From: a virus
Length of the DNA stretch: 46,319 bases
Virus record (IMG/VR): IMGVR_UViG_3300044799_000042
Span: 1 to 46,319 of that record
Direction: 5' to 3' (one strand)
Of this stretch, positions 23,418-30,447 are shown piece by piece (position 1 is the first letter of the stretch; every line of letters starts with the position of its first letter). The notes beneath the pieces are model-generated. The model saw only the letters and a program-made list of their open reading frames with translations. It did no database searches and had not been told where the DNA came from. The position numbers and the translations under genes are program-made.

Positions 23418-23648
23418 CTATTCGAGACTCGTTGATAGTTCCTGTTCTCGCAATACATCACGCCTGGCTTGTTGAATAGCTACGCCCAACCAACAACGAT
23501 GACACCTACCATCGGGACAGAATAGGGGCTGGATCAACTTATCTAGAGCACGGAATTCATCATACCGCTCCTTGGGAGTGACATCCAACGGAACGCCGTA
23601 ATAGATACTGACGCCCTCTGGTGCGTAGTCGTTGCGTGGTCTTACCAT
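23418..23648 (-). CDS. Small hypothetical protein (76 aa)
   Basis: The start is ATG at 23648, behind GGGAGGG. A longer in-frame version would run through a terminator hairpin and is rejected. The protein begins MVRPRNDYAPEGVSIYYGVP and contains CPDGRCHRCW, a likely zinc or redox site. It is the first gene after the 23.7-kb terminator and ends just before the structured RNA. The two may share a transcript. No family is recognised. Confidence 0.6.
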   Translation of the reverse strand: MVRPRNDYAPEGVSIYYGVPLDVTPKERYDEFRALDKLIQPLFCPDGRCHRCWLGVAIQQARRDVLREQELSTSLE

Positions 23649-23663
23649 ATAACCCTCCCAACC

Positions 23664-23696
23664 CAAAATAAGAAGGGCGGCTGCTTGAACCGCCCC
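23664..23696 (-). terminator. Terminator below the late-regulator gene
   Basis: On the minus strand AAGGGGCGG and CCGCCCTT form eight pairs around a nine-base loop, followed by CTTATTTTG. A T-rich run on the opposite side makes it possibly bidirectional. It lies between the ArpU-like gene and the 76-residue gene that precedes the structured RNA. Confidence 0.65.
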
Positions 23697-23760
23697 TTGG
23701 GTATTTTCTTCGACAATATCATTATAACGCACTTTAACCCCCATACCCATCGATTTATTA

Positions 23761-24288
23761 TCAATCTTCCAGTGTCGGTGTTTCCGAGGTAAGGCCCATC
23801 TCCCAAGCCACCATCAGCACCAATTTCCGACGCCTTCTAAAGCAAACCGCTTCGGATATGTTCATTTCTAGACAGATTTCTCCCCATGTCCGACACTGAC
23901 GATACCAAAGCCAGTAGAGCTTCCGATACTCTGGCCCCAACCGCTCAAAGGCTCGCTCAATTTGGCTTATCGTCCGCGTCATGTACACTATCGCCTTGTT
24001 GGTCAGGACGGTAATGGCGCGTTCCTCTGTTGGACTTCGCAGCGTATGCTCGGCTCTGGGTGTGACAAAGGAGACGGAACCCAGCCCTTCTATCGAAGCG
24101 CGGAGTTCCGCTAGTTCGCTCTTCGTGTACTCGAAGGAGTAGAGTTCGCCCTCCACATACTTCCAGCGTTCATGGGAGAGTCCGCTTCTCTTGAGACGCA
24201 AGGATTTGGGCGGTCTCTCGTCGCATATCCCATCCTGGGCGGCGCTCTGCTCTGGCGAGGGGCTAGTGCCGCCCATTGGCTGCATCAT
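23761..24288 (-). CDS. ArpU/RinA-like late transcription regulator
   Basis: This 175-residue protein starts MMQPMGGTSPSPEQSAA at 24288, behind GGTGGAG. The C-terminal third (YRKLYWLWYRQCRTWGEICL, then FRRRRKLVLMVAWEMGL) is the sigma-region-4-like helix-turn-helix pattern of ArpU, RinA and DUF722 proteins. These act as late-gene activators in phages of Gram-positive bacteria. The middle contains a charged helix, RTISQIERAFERLGPEYR. As the last regulator before two terminators and the late genes, it is the best candidate for switching on terminase and downstream transcription. Mechanism (activation or antitermination) is not shown. Confidence 0.7.
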   Translation of the reverse strand: MMQPMGGTSPSPEQSAAQDGICDERPPKSLRLKRSGLSHERWKYVEGELYSFEYTKSELAELRASIEGLGSVSFVTPRAEHTLRSPTEERAITVLTNKAIVYMTRTISQIERAFERLGPEYRKLYWLWYRQCRTWGEICLEMNISEAVCFRRRRKLVLMVAWEMGLTSETPTLED

Positions 24289-24475
24289 GTGGACTCCACC
24301 TTCCCCCGCACTTCGTACAGTCGCCGCAGAGTGTGACAATCAGCCAGTCCAGGATGCGGCAGATACGCCCGATACAGACGCCGAAAGGATGCCTCCAAGA
24401 CACACAACGAATCCACAGGTAATCGTCCAGCGCACACCACCAGCCAGATAGCAACTGCACTAGCGCACAGCGCAT
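24263..24475 (-). CDS. Small hydrophobic Cys-rich protein (70 aa)
   Basis: The start is ATG at 24475, with GGTGGAG upstream. The sequence MRCALVQLLSGWWCALDDYL continues with two hydrophobic segments and a late CGDCTKCGG zinc-like knuckle. It overlaps the regulator start by 26 bp. It may be membrane-associated. No family is recognised. Confidence 0.5.
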   Translation of the reverse strand: MRCALVQLLSGWWCALDDYLWIRCVSWRHPFGVCIGRICRILDWLIVTLCGDCTKCGGRWSPHDAANGRH

Positions 24476-24477
24476 GG

Positions 24478-24978
24478 CTACTCCACCTTCCCGAGGCTTT
24501 CGTCGCAGCGCGGGCAGGCGAGTGTGCCCAGCGGCCATTCGTCGTCAGGCTTGTAGTAGAGAATCATCCGCAACCCACAATGTGGGCACGTCTTGGCGAA
24601 GCGCAGCACGACCGGCTGCTCGTTGGGGTCGCGGTACAGCCACCGTATCTCGGCCTGGCTCATGTCCTGGTCTAGCGCGGTAGCCAGCACCGCCATCGGG
24701 TCCAGCTTGCCGCGCTTGGCTGCCATCAGAGTCTCGCGGTAGACGCTCCAATCCACGTCAGGCAGGCGCACACCGGGCAGGCCGGGGTATGCCACGGCCA
24801 CGCGGATGGTCTGACGGATGTGCTCTGCGCTGCAATGCGCCAAAGTAGCTAGCGAACCGATGCAGCCTTTGCCGAAGTCCTTGACGCACTCGGCGAATTT
24901 ATCACCAAGTGCCCAATTGGTTGCACGGTGAGCCTCCAGCAGGGTAGCGATTTGCGAGAGATGTTCTTCGAGAGTCAT
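24478..24978 (-). CDS. Hypothetical protein with C-terminal zinc ribbon
   Basis: The start is ATG at 24978, with GGGAGGCTGCACA upstream. This 166-residue protein begins MTLEEHLSQIATLLEAHRAT, helical and HTH-like (FGKGCIGSLATLAHCSAEHI looks like a DNA-binding helix pair), and ends with CPHCG and CPRCDES, a zinc ribbon. Such an arrangement would fit a DNA-binding regulator. The function is inferred only from this layout. Confidence 0.6.
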   Translation of the reverse strand: MTLEEHLSQIATLLEAHRATNWALGDKFAECVKDFGKGCIGSLATLAHCSAEHIRQTIRVAVAYPGLPGVRLPDVDWSVYRETLMAAKRGKLDPMAVLATALDQDMSQAEIRWLYRDPNEQPVVLRFAKTCPHCGLRMILYYKPDDEWPLGTLACPRCDESLGKVE

Positions 24979-25160
24979 TGTGCAGCCTCCCATTCTAGGC
25001 CCACTGTCCACGTCCAGGGGCCGAGATAAATGCACAGCGCAACTTCGCTGGGCCACACGATGCCGTCTTCGTACACACCGCCACGCGCCCAATCAAGACC
25101 CACGCCAAGTCGCCAGAAGTCGATAATGGTCAGATGAGATGTGATAAACTTGATTTTCAC
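24975..25160 (-). CDS. Small hypothetical protein (61 aa)
   Basis: The GTG at 25160 follows GGAGGCTGCGAA. The sequence MKIKFITSHLTIIDFWRLGV is rich in Trp, with a beta-like second half (WPSEVALCIYLGPWTWTVGL). It overlaps both neighbours by 4 bp. No family is recognised. Confidence 0.6.
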   Translation of the reverse strand: MKIKFITSHLTIIDFWRLGVGLDWARGGVYEDGIVWPSEVALCIYLGPWTWTVGLEWEAAQ

Positions 25161-25606
25161 TTCGCAGCCTCCTTCGCTATCTCGTATCCCGCTTCTTCCA
25201 GCACGAACTCCACGTCCTTGAGGTATGCCACGAACAGGGGTTCCTTCGCCGTGCCACGGTCTATCAGCACACCTCGCGTCCTGTCGCTCTGTTGCAGCCA
25301 CTTGTCCAGCGTAATCATCGCGTCTTGGCGGTGCTTGCACTCCAGGTAACTCAGGTAGCGGTGGTCCTCGGTCGTCCTCCGCAGGTCGCCACTCCAACTG
25401 CCGCCAGCCGCGCCACTGAGTGGCACACGCTCGAAGCCGAAACGCGCCAGACGTTGCGCTAGGCGGTGCTCAGCGCGGTAGCCGCGATTGCGCTGTGCGC
25501 GACCACGGTTACGGGCCACTTTGCGCTCAGGCGTGTTGCGCGCAGCCTTCGCAGCGGCACGGTCAGCGCGGCCTTGTTCGACTAGCACATCCAACTCGTC
25601 GGTCAC
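25157..25606 (-). CDS. PD-(D/E)XK resolvase-like nuclease
   Basis: This 149-residue protein has the archaeal Holliday-junction-resolvase/VRR-like core: a helix RGYRAEHRLAQRLARFG (41-57), an acid in GSWSGDLRR (D74), then LECKHR (E89-x-K91) followed by a helix around LDKWLQQSDRTRG. These residues bind metal and cut branched or damaged DNA. The preceding 40 residues are very basic. With the Cas4-like nuclease and the Sak4-like ATPase it makes a recombination set for the phage genome. It overlaps its neighbours by 4 bp. Confidence 0.7.
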   Translation of the reverse strand: MTDELDVLVEQGRADRAAAKAARNTPERKVARNRGRAQRNRGYRAEHRLAQRLARFGFERVPLSGAAGGSWSGDLRRTTEDHRYLSYLECKHRQDAMITLDKWLQQSDRTRGVLIDRGTAKEPLFVAYLKDVEFVLEEAGYEIAKEAAK

Positions 25607-25959
25607 GATGCAACCGCCTCCTTCCCATGGTAGCCGCTGCCGATGCTGACGTTGCCGCCGTTCATCTCCCGGATTTCTTCGATGATGCGGCCTATCTGGT
25701 CAACGTCAGGCGCATGGCCTAACCTCGTCTCAGCCACCACAAGCCATGCGGCCAGGGTGTGAATCTGCGGCGTGACGGTCCTGGCGATGATGTGCAAACG
25801 CACTGATGTAGTCAATAACCCCAATGCCCGGAGCCAGGCGCAGATCACATTCCGGTCGTGGTGATAGCGGCAGGCGAGTGTGTTGCTGGAAGTGCCGAAG
25901 TAGTATTCCTCGGCTATCTTCCAGCGCGTAGGCCAGTTCCACCAAGGTTCACTAGCCAC
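25603..25959 (-). CDS. Hypothetical protein (118 aa)
   Basis: The GTG start at 25959 sits behind GGAGG. The protein begins MASEPWWNWPTRWKIAEEYY. A helical stretch (ACRYHHDRNVICAWLRALGL) could be a helix-turn-helix, as in phage replication or regulatory proteins. The last third is charged. No family is recognised. It overlaps the downstream nuclease gene by 4 bp. Confidence 0.5.
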   Translation of the reverse strand: MASEPWWNWPTRWKIAEEYYFGTSSNTLACRYHHDRNVICAWLRALGLLTTSVRLHIIARTVTPQIHTLAAWLVVAETRLGHAPDVDQIGRIIEEIREMNGGNVSIGSGYHGKEAVAS

Positions 25960-26200
25960 GATGCACCCTCCTCCCGGCATGTCCCAGTGTCCTCCGATGC
26001 CGCAGGATGATGGGCGAATCGTAGCCACATATCCTCGGCTGCACCGTGTGCCACTTCACCCGGCGCGCAACCCACCACCGCAGGCACAGCACGAGCAGCA
26101 GCGTAGCGTCCAGGCACAGTGCGAACCGCAATATCAGCACCCATTGTAGATAGGCCAACAGCGCCAGGAAGGTGAGAACGACGGTGCGGCGCAGGGTCAT
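25952..26200 (-). CDS. Small membrane protein (82 aa)
   Basis: The start is ATG at 26200, with CAGGTGA upstream. Two membrane helices (about residues 7-22 and 26-43, TVVLTFLALLAYLQWVLIL and FALCLDATLLLVLCLRWW) precede a basic, Arg-rich cytoplasmic tail. It overlaps its neighbours slightly. The function is unknown. It might act on the host membrane during early infection. Confidence 0.5.
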   Translation of the reverse strand: MTLRRTVVLTFLALLAYLQWVLILRFALCLDATLLLVLCLRWWVARRVKWHTVQPRICGYDSPIILRHRRTLGHAGRRVHRG

Positions 26201-26643
26201 ACGCGCGTCACCTGCTTGTACAAGGCAGCCAACTGCCGCATCCTCTCCGTCGCGCCAAGACACACTTGCATGGCAAACCTGGGTTTCGGCAGTTTGCCGC
26301 CGTCCTTCTCATAGTGCTGAACCGCTATGTCGTAGGCTCTGCGGTCGAAGTCCATGTAGCGGTTATGGCCCCTGAAGGAGCGACATTCACCATCACACCG
26401 TTCACACGCTTTCAGGTCGGCCAACGTCCACTCGAAGTCGCAGGCGAAGGTGAAATCCTTCACCGTGAGCAGCGCAGGCGAGATGCCCGCCAGGATGCGG
26501 TTGTAACGGTGGATGTAATACGCCACATCGTCGGTGTCGTCAGGACTGCCAAGACGCACACCGGCGTTGCGCGTCTCCCGTATCTCGTCGCTCGTCGGGA
26601 AACGCGGCAGGTGTTCATCCAACGGCTTGAGCACGGTAGCCAT
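26197..26643 (-). CDS. Hypothetical replication-associated protein (148 aa)
   Basis: The sequence MATVLKPLDEHLPRFPTSDE is mainly helical and includes a cysteine cluster CERCDGEC near residue 80, like the N-terminal zinc part of some DnaC/DnaI-type loaders. The ATPase domain of loaders is absent. It follows directly after the replication initiator gene, so a helper role in replication is plausible, but this rests on context only. Confidence 0.5.
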   Translation of the reverse strand: MATVLKPLDEHLPRFPTSDEIRETRNAGVRLGSPDDTDDVAYYIHRYNRILAGISPALLTVKDFTFACDFEWTLADLKACERCDGECRSFRGHNRYMDFDRRAYDIAVQHYEKDGGKLPKPRFAMQVCLGATERMRQLAALYKQVTRV

Positions 26644-27473
26644 CAGCGCACCACCTTTCCTTTGAGGAATGCCTCGGCCATGCCGTCGAACCGGGCCTGT
26701 TGTTCGGCTAGTTCCGCCCGGACCTCGGCGCTGGGGGGAGACGGAGCGGGCAACGGTTTCTCTTCCTCCGCCACCTGTAGATAGTCCATGTAGGGTCGAT
26801 TGGGGCCAAAGAAGGTAGCGGGATGCTCGATGAATCTCTCTTCAGTGCCTAGTTGACGGCATGCGGCAGCATACTGATTTACCGCAACAAAGAGATCATC
26901 AGGGGAAACACCTTCCTTACAGCGAGTCTGAAAAGCTTTGAAGGCACGGATCTTCTGAACCTTGCGGGGGTAGACAGTCCAGATGCGTTCAAAGTCGGGA
27001 GAATACGCACATGCATGTGTACTAGAATCAAGAGAGAGGGAATCAGAAGGAGAAGAAGACAAAGAAGGAAAAGACGGGCTAGGCAATACCTTTTCACGGC
27101 TAGACAATACTTCTTCACGGCTAGGCAATACCTTTTCACGGCATCCCTGGTCAGGGGCCGGAATCACACTTGCCGGTTCCTTGGGATGTGGTCGTTGATG
27201 TTGGTGGAAATGGACCACTTCAATGTATCGGACACCCGAGGTTTCGTAGCGTAGGATGAACTCAGCATCATGTAAGACCTGGAGGAGTCCATCCACGTCG
27301 CAGTCATCATAAGGCAGGGTCTCGGTCTTGATACGCCGTGGTCGATCCTCAAGTCTTCCCTCTCTATCCGCTAGGCACCACAGACCCTCGAAGAGTATCC
27401 GTGCTAGGGGTTCTAGTGACGCCAGGTCCTCGTTGAGGAAGAACCCCGGCTTGATGTTACGCGCTCTAGGCAC
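26643..27473 (-). CDS. Replication initiator-like protein (replisome organiser)
   Basis: This 276-residue protein starts at GTG 27473, with GGAGG correctly placed. The longer in-frame ORF overlaps the neighbour and lacks this signal. It begins MPRARNIKPGFFLNEDLASL and continues with LARILFEGLWCLADREGRLE, the winged-helix pattern of phage replisome organisers (DnaD/O-like). A Ser/Glu-rich linker, encoded by three 21-bp repeats, is followed by a C-terminal helical domain (SPDFERIWTVYPRKVQK) seen in such proteins. It should bind the origin and recruit helicase. The repeats inside the gene fit an origin as in lambda O. Confidence 0.7.
   Translation of the reverse strand: MPRARNIKPGFFLNEDLASLEPLARILFEGLWCLADREGRLEDRPRRIKTETLPYDDCDVDGLLQVLHDAEFILRYETSGVRYIEVVHFHQHQRPHPKEPASVIPAPDQGCREKVLPSREEVLSSREKVLPSPSFPSLSSSPSDSLSLDSSTHACAYSPDFERIWTVYPRKVQKIRAFKAFQTRCKEGVSPDDLFVAVNQYAAACRQLGTEERFIEHPATFFGPNRPYMDYLQVAEEEKPLPAPSPPSAEVRAELAEQQARFDGMAEAFLKGKVVR
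27077..27139. repeat. Three tandem 21-bp repeats, probable replication origin iterons
   Basis: Units lie at 27077-27097, 27098-27118 and 27119-27139. The first and third are identical and the second differs at two positions. They lie within the initiator gene in the linker-coding part, next to an A/G-rich, AT-richer tract (about 27030-27075). Iterons plus an easily melted tract inside an initiator gene resemble the lambda origin. Function inferred. Confidence 0.6.
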
Positions 27474-27498
27474 GAAATCGACCTCCGGTTCTCTCCAT

Positions 27499-27858
27499 CT
27501 ACTTGGTACTCGGCTCTTGCTTCTCACCCGCCTTGGCCTGGGCGATGACGTAATCCGCGCCTTCAATCGCGCCATGTAGCCTCTGCAGCGCAGAACGGAA
27601 ACCCTGCGCCCAAACACCACGCTCACCCTTGATGCCGGCCTCCTCCTTGGGCAGCCATATTTGCACCGCCCTCCCCAGCCTCGCGTCCTCCTCCTTCGCG
27701 GCGAGTTGGGCTTCGAGGGCGGCTAGGTCGGCGGGGGAGACGAAAGCCACACGCTCACATTCACCACCATCAGGACACTCCTGGTTGGTTTCGATACACC
27801 AGCAGAGTTCCTCGCCGTAGTCGCCACCTGGATGAATGAAACCGATGCGCTTATCCAT
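27499..27858 (-). CDS. Hypothetical protein (119 aa)
   Basis: The protein begins MDKRIGFIHPGGDYGEELCW and has a Cys-rich patch (CWCIETNQECPDGGEC). A helical second half (PADLAALEAQLAAKEEDARL and LQRLHGAIEGADYVIAQ) resembles Ead/Ea22-like early phage proteins. It overlaps the next upstream gene by 8 bp. No activity is assigned. Confidence 0.55.
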   Translation of the reverse strand: MDKRIGFIHPGGDYGEELCWCIETNQECPDGGECERVAFVSPADLAALEAQLAAKEEDARLGRAVQIWLPKEEAGIKGERGVWAQGFRSALQRLHGAIEGADYVIAQAKAGEKQEPSTK

Positions 27859-28531
27859 GACTTTCTTCCTCCTTCGGTTCGTCGTCTTCGTCGGGGGCGG
27901 GCAACTTCGGGTTCAGGTAGGCGTCGATGGTCGCCAGCAGTTCTTCCCAGTCGCCTCCCCAATCTGCAGCCTCATCGTCGCCGGGAACACGGTCCAAGGA
28001 ACGGGTGAGTCTAACCTTCTGCAATGCGTCTAGCCGTTGCACCAGCCCCTCGGCCTGCTCCAGGTGCTGCAACCTCGCCAGCATGGCCTTGCCCGCCGAA
28101 GAGGAGAGGGCGGCTTCGGCGGCTTTTCGCGCTACCATGACTACACATTCATCGTCGCCAGCACAAGAGCCGTCAGGATACGTGTCTACGCATAGGGAAC
28201 AATGCTCGTTATCTAGGGTTGAAAGTAGGTTGTGAAGTGCAGTGTCCTTCTCGGCACACGCACACTCGGCCTTCTCAGCGCGGGCCAGCAACGTCTCCTC
28301 GCGGTTGTGCAATTCGAGAGCAGCATCCAGCCCCGCTTCCAGGGTGCCTTCCTCGTGGGGATCGCAAGGGGGGAAGGTAAAGTCCCGCGCGGCTGTCTCT
28401 TCCTCGACGGGCACGAATCCCTTGCCGCCGCAGTCGGGGCAGGGTTCCTGGATGAAGGGGCAACCCTGCTCGACGTAGACCTCGATCCATCCCCTGCCGC
28501 CACAGGGGATGCAGCGTAGCTTCTCAGACAT
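27851..28531 (-). CDS. DnaJ-type zinc-knuckle, helical protein (226 aa)
   Basis: This protein begins MSEKLRCIPCGGRGWIEVYV and carries CPDCGGKG near residue 31. The two pairs form the CxxCxGxG knuckles of DnaJ-like zinc centres. The middle is a long helical, Ala/Glu-rich region. It contains a second Cys patch (CSLCVDTYPDGSC) shared in style with neighbours. Ead/Ea22-like content suggests an early accessory gene. The tail is acidic. A role in binding host factors is possible but not shown. Confidence 0.55.
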   Translation of the reverse strand: MSEKLRCIPCGGRGWIEVYVEQGCPFIQEPCPDCGGKGFVPVEEETAARDFTFPPCDPHEEGTLEAGLDAALELHNREETLLARAEKAECACAEKDTALHNLLSTLDNEHCSLCVDTYPDGSCAGDDECVVMVARKAAEAALSSSAGKAMLARLQHLEQAEGLVQRLDALQKVRLTRSLDRVPGDDEAADWGGDWEELLATIDAYLNPKLPAPDEDDEPKEEESHG

Positions 28532-28910
28532 GCTTCACAGCCTCCTTGCCTTGCCGCATGAACAACTCGCCATAGCACTCGTGACAGTCGCCGTTAGATC
28601 GCTGGCATACGCTAGACCCGTGCATTGGGCTAGTGCAGACCACCTCGGCGGCGATGTGGTCAATCGCCGCCTCCAGCGCGGTCTCCACCTCCTCGCAGCG
28701 CGAGAGGTAGTGGGGCAGGGCGTATGCCGAGAACTCGACAAACGGGATGAGATTGGCGCTAGCCTCTTCAACGTACCGCTCCACCTCGGTGGGGTCGGTA
28801 CTTGTTGAACGTAGGGGTATGTCCCTCTCTACCAGTTTCCACCGCAGCGGCTTTGCGAGGATTACCTTGAGTGCCTCCTTGTCAGCCGCTATGTCGCGCC
28901 GCTCAGACAT
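28524..28910 (-). CDS. Hypothetical protein with C-terminal Cys motif (128 aa)
   Basis: The sequence starts MSERRDIAADKEALKVILAK and is helical. Near the end it has CTSPMHGSSVCQRSNGDCHECY, four cysteines likely to bind zinc. It overlaps both neighbours by 8 bp. Function unknown. It belongs to the dense set of small early genes. Confidence 0.55.
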   Translation of the reverse strand: MSERRDIAADKEALKVILAKPLRWKLVERDIPLRSTSTDPTEVERYVEEASANLIPFVEFSAYALPHYLSRCEEVETALEAAIDHIAAEVVCTSPMHGSSVCQRSNGDCHECYGELFMRQGKEAVKHV

Positions 28911-29199
28911 CGGCGGGAACCTCCTTCTCTGCGTCCAGTTCCCTTTGCGTCAGCCACCGCATGGTGTAACCGCAGCACCTGGGCCAGCCATGCGCCAAGT
29001 GGTGAGCCACATCGCCAAGCGGTTCCTCGTGGCCGCAATGTAGGCAACGCAGGACGCCGCCAAATTCCCGCAGCTCGGAACCCACGAAAGCCGCACACTC
29101 TTGGGTGCGGTCAATGACTACCTCCACTTCGCCAACCTCCTCCCCCGCGCGCATCGCCCGGAGCGCGGGTGAAATGCTGCCGGGACAGCGTGTTGCCAC
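28903..29199 (-). CDS. Small zinc-binding protein (98 aa)
   Basis: The GTG at 29199 overlaps the preceding stop (TAGTG), implying coupled translation. Residues around 52-76 contain LRCLHCGHEE and a later HGWPRCCGYTM, a plausible treble-clef or ribbon zinc site. The C-terminus is helical. No function is recognised. Confidence 0.5.
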   Translation of the reverse strand: MATRCPGSISPALRAMRAGEEVGEVEVVIDRTQECAAFVGSELREFGGVLRCLHCGHEEPLGDVAHHLAHGWPRCCGYTMRWLTQRELDAEKEVPADV

Positions 29200-29399
29200 T
29201 AGTTAGCGCGACACCAGAGCTCCACGTTGATTGAGATGATGGCGCGGCTGTACTCCTCCCACTCGATGGCATCTTCGGGATCGGTGACCGTAATGAACCG
29301 CCGTAACGCGTCTGCCATTGTCTCAGCCTCGATGGATTCCTTGACCGTATCTGACACCAACTTACCCTCGCGCCGATAGGTGACTAGGTATAGATTCAC
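29199..29399 (-). CDS. Small hypothetical protein (66 aa)
   Basis: The GTG at 29399 follows AGGAGGTGGAAAC. The sequence MNLYLVTYRREGKLVSDTVK has a beta-alpha-beta look (ADALRRFITVTDPEDAIE) and resembles small phage proteins of unknown function that recur next to recombination genes. It is followed directly by a coupled zinc protein. Confidence 0.55.
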   Translation of the reverse strand: MNLYLVTYRREGKLVSDTVKESIEAETMADALRRFITVTDPEDAIEWEEYSRAIISINVELWCRAN

Positions 29400-29453
29400 G
29401 TTTCCACCTCCTCTCCCGCACTCTCGCGCCTACGCACTCTTCTGCCCAACCAG

Positions 29454-30446
29454 TTAGGCCGCCTTATACGTCGCGCAATCGAGAATGAGTTTGTTGAGTT
29501 CCCTGGTGGTGAACTGGGGTAGCTGCTTGAGGGATGTCAGTCCTTCGACGCCAGCGGATTTACCCGCGATCTGGTGTACAACCTCGCGTGTGAGTGCAGG
29601 CTTGCCCATGTTGCGGACAGCAGCCCACAGCTTGGCAAAGTTGGGGTTAGCATCATCCTTATCATCGTCAGGAGTAATGGACTGCTCTGCGAGGGGTCCA
29701 TTAGGTTCTGCGGGTTTGCCCTGCTCAACGGACTTGGGTACGGCCTTCGCTACCTCGGGGATTGCGCCGTCGTTGAGCCAGCCGATGAACTTGTCGGCGA
29801 ACTCCTTGCCAGGCTTGTTGAGGAACAGACCATCGAAGGGGCTGCAACGGGTCTTGGTGACGTTGAAGTTGTGGTCCAGGTCCATCTCGCCGACGATGCC
29901 GAACTCGTATTCCATGCCGTCGCGCTGGATAGGTGCCATACCTACCTTGCGGATGACCGTCTTGCCCTTGTCATCCTGGGTCTGGATATAGTCCATCTTG
30001 GAACGCATGGTGGCTATGAGGTGGCCTGGGTAGGATAGCATGGCCTCGATGAGTTGGTTGTGCAGTGGGCTTACGTCGCGCCACGCGGCCCACTTGTTGC
30101 CGCTGTACTTCGCCATGTTGCGGTCAGCCATCTCCAACGCGCCGCCGGGACCCGCCCACGCATGGCTCAGCGAGTCGATGATGAGCACGTCGTAACCTGC
30201 CGCACCCGCTGCATGGATAGCGTCGATGTAGTTCCTGGGGTCGAAGTTGTCCAGGAGGAGGGTGTCGAAGAGGAACTGGTCGGCGTAGAGAGACGCGCTT
30301 CCGTGCTCAGTGTCAATCATCGCCACCTTGCCGCCCATGTGTTGGGCAATCGCCAAGGCGGTATAAGTCTTGCCGCTGCCCGATGGCCCGATGATGCCCA
30401 GTCTGCCTTTGGCCTGTGTCTTCACTGCCTTTTGAAAGGCGCTCAT
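29454..30446 (-). CDS. Sak4-like RecA-fold recombinase/ATPase
   Basis: Starting MSAFQKAVKTQAKGRLGIIG at 30446, this 330-residue AAA/RecA-fold protein has Walker A GPSGSGKT (20-27) and Walker B YDVLIIDSLSH. The arrangement and length match phage Sak4-type single-strand annealing proteins (AAA_24 family), which act with a nuclease and an SSB in recombination and repair. An acidic linker and a helical C-terminal part follow, the latter (KLWAAVRNMGK, VEGLTSLKQLP) perhaps for protein contacts. The Cas4-like exonuclease lies directly upstream with near contact. Confidence 0.8.
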   Translation of the reverse strand: MSAFQKAVKTQAKGRLGIIGPSGSGKTYTALAIAQHMGGKVAMIDTEHGSASLYADQFLFDTLLLDNFDPRNYIDAIHAAGAAGYDVLIIDSLSHAWAGPGGALEMADRNMAKYSGNKWAAWRDVSPLHNQLIEAMLSYPGHLIATMRSKMDYIQTQDDKGKTVIRKVGMAPIQRDGMEYEFGIVGEMDLDHNFNVTKTRCSPFDGLFLNKPGKEFADKFIGWLNDGAIPEVAKAVPKSVEQGKPAEPNGPLAEQSITPDDDKDDANPNFAKLWAAVRNMGKPALTREVVHQIAGKSAGVEGLTSLKQLPQFTTRELNKLILDCATYKAA

Positions 30447-30447
30447 C

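Noticed and set aside
22848-23435. Plus-strand ORF of 195 codons across the structured RNA region
   Set aside because: It has no ribosome site, an odd Cys/Pro/Arg-rich composition and no recognisable motif. The minus strand shows strong RNA structure instead.
23664-23750. 110-residue version of the gene at 23418
   Set aside because: The longer frame would translate through the terminator hairpin, while a strong ribosome site precedes ATG at 23648.
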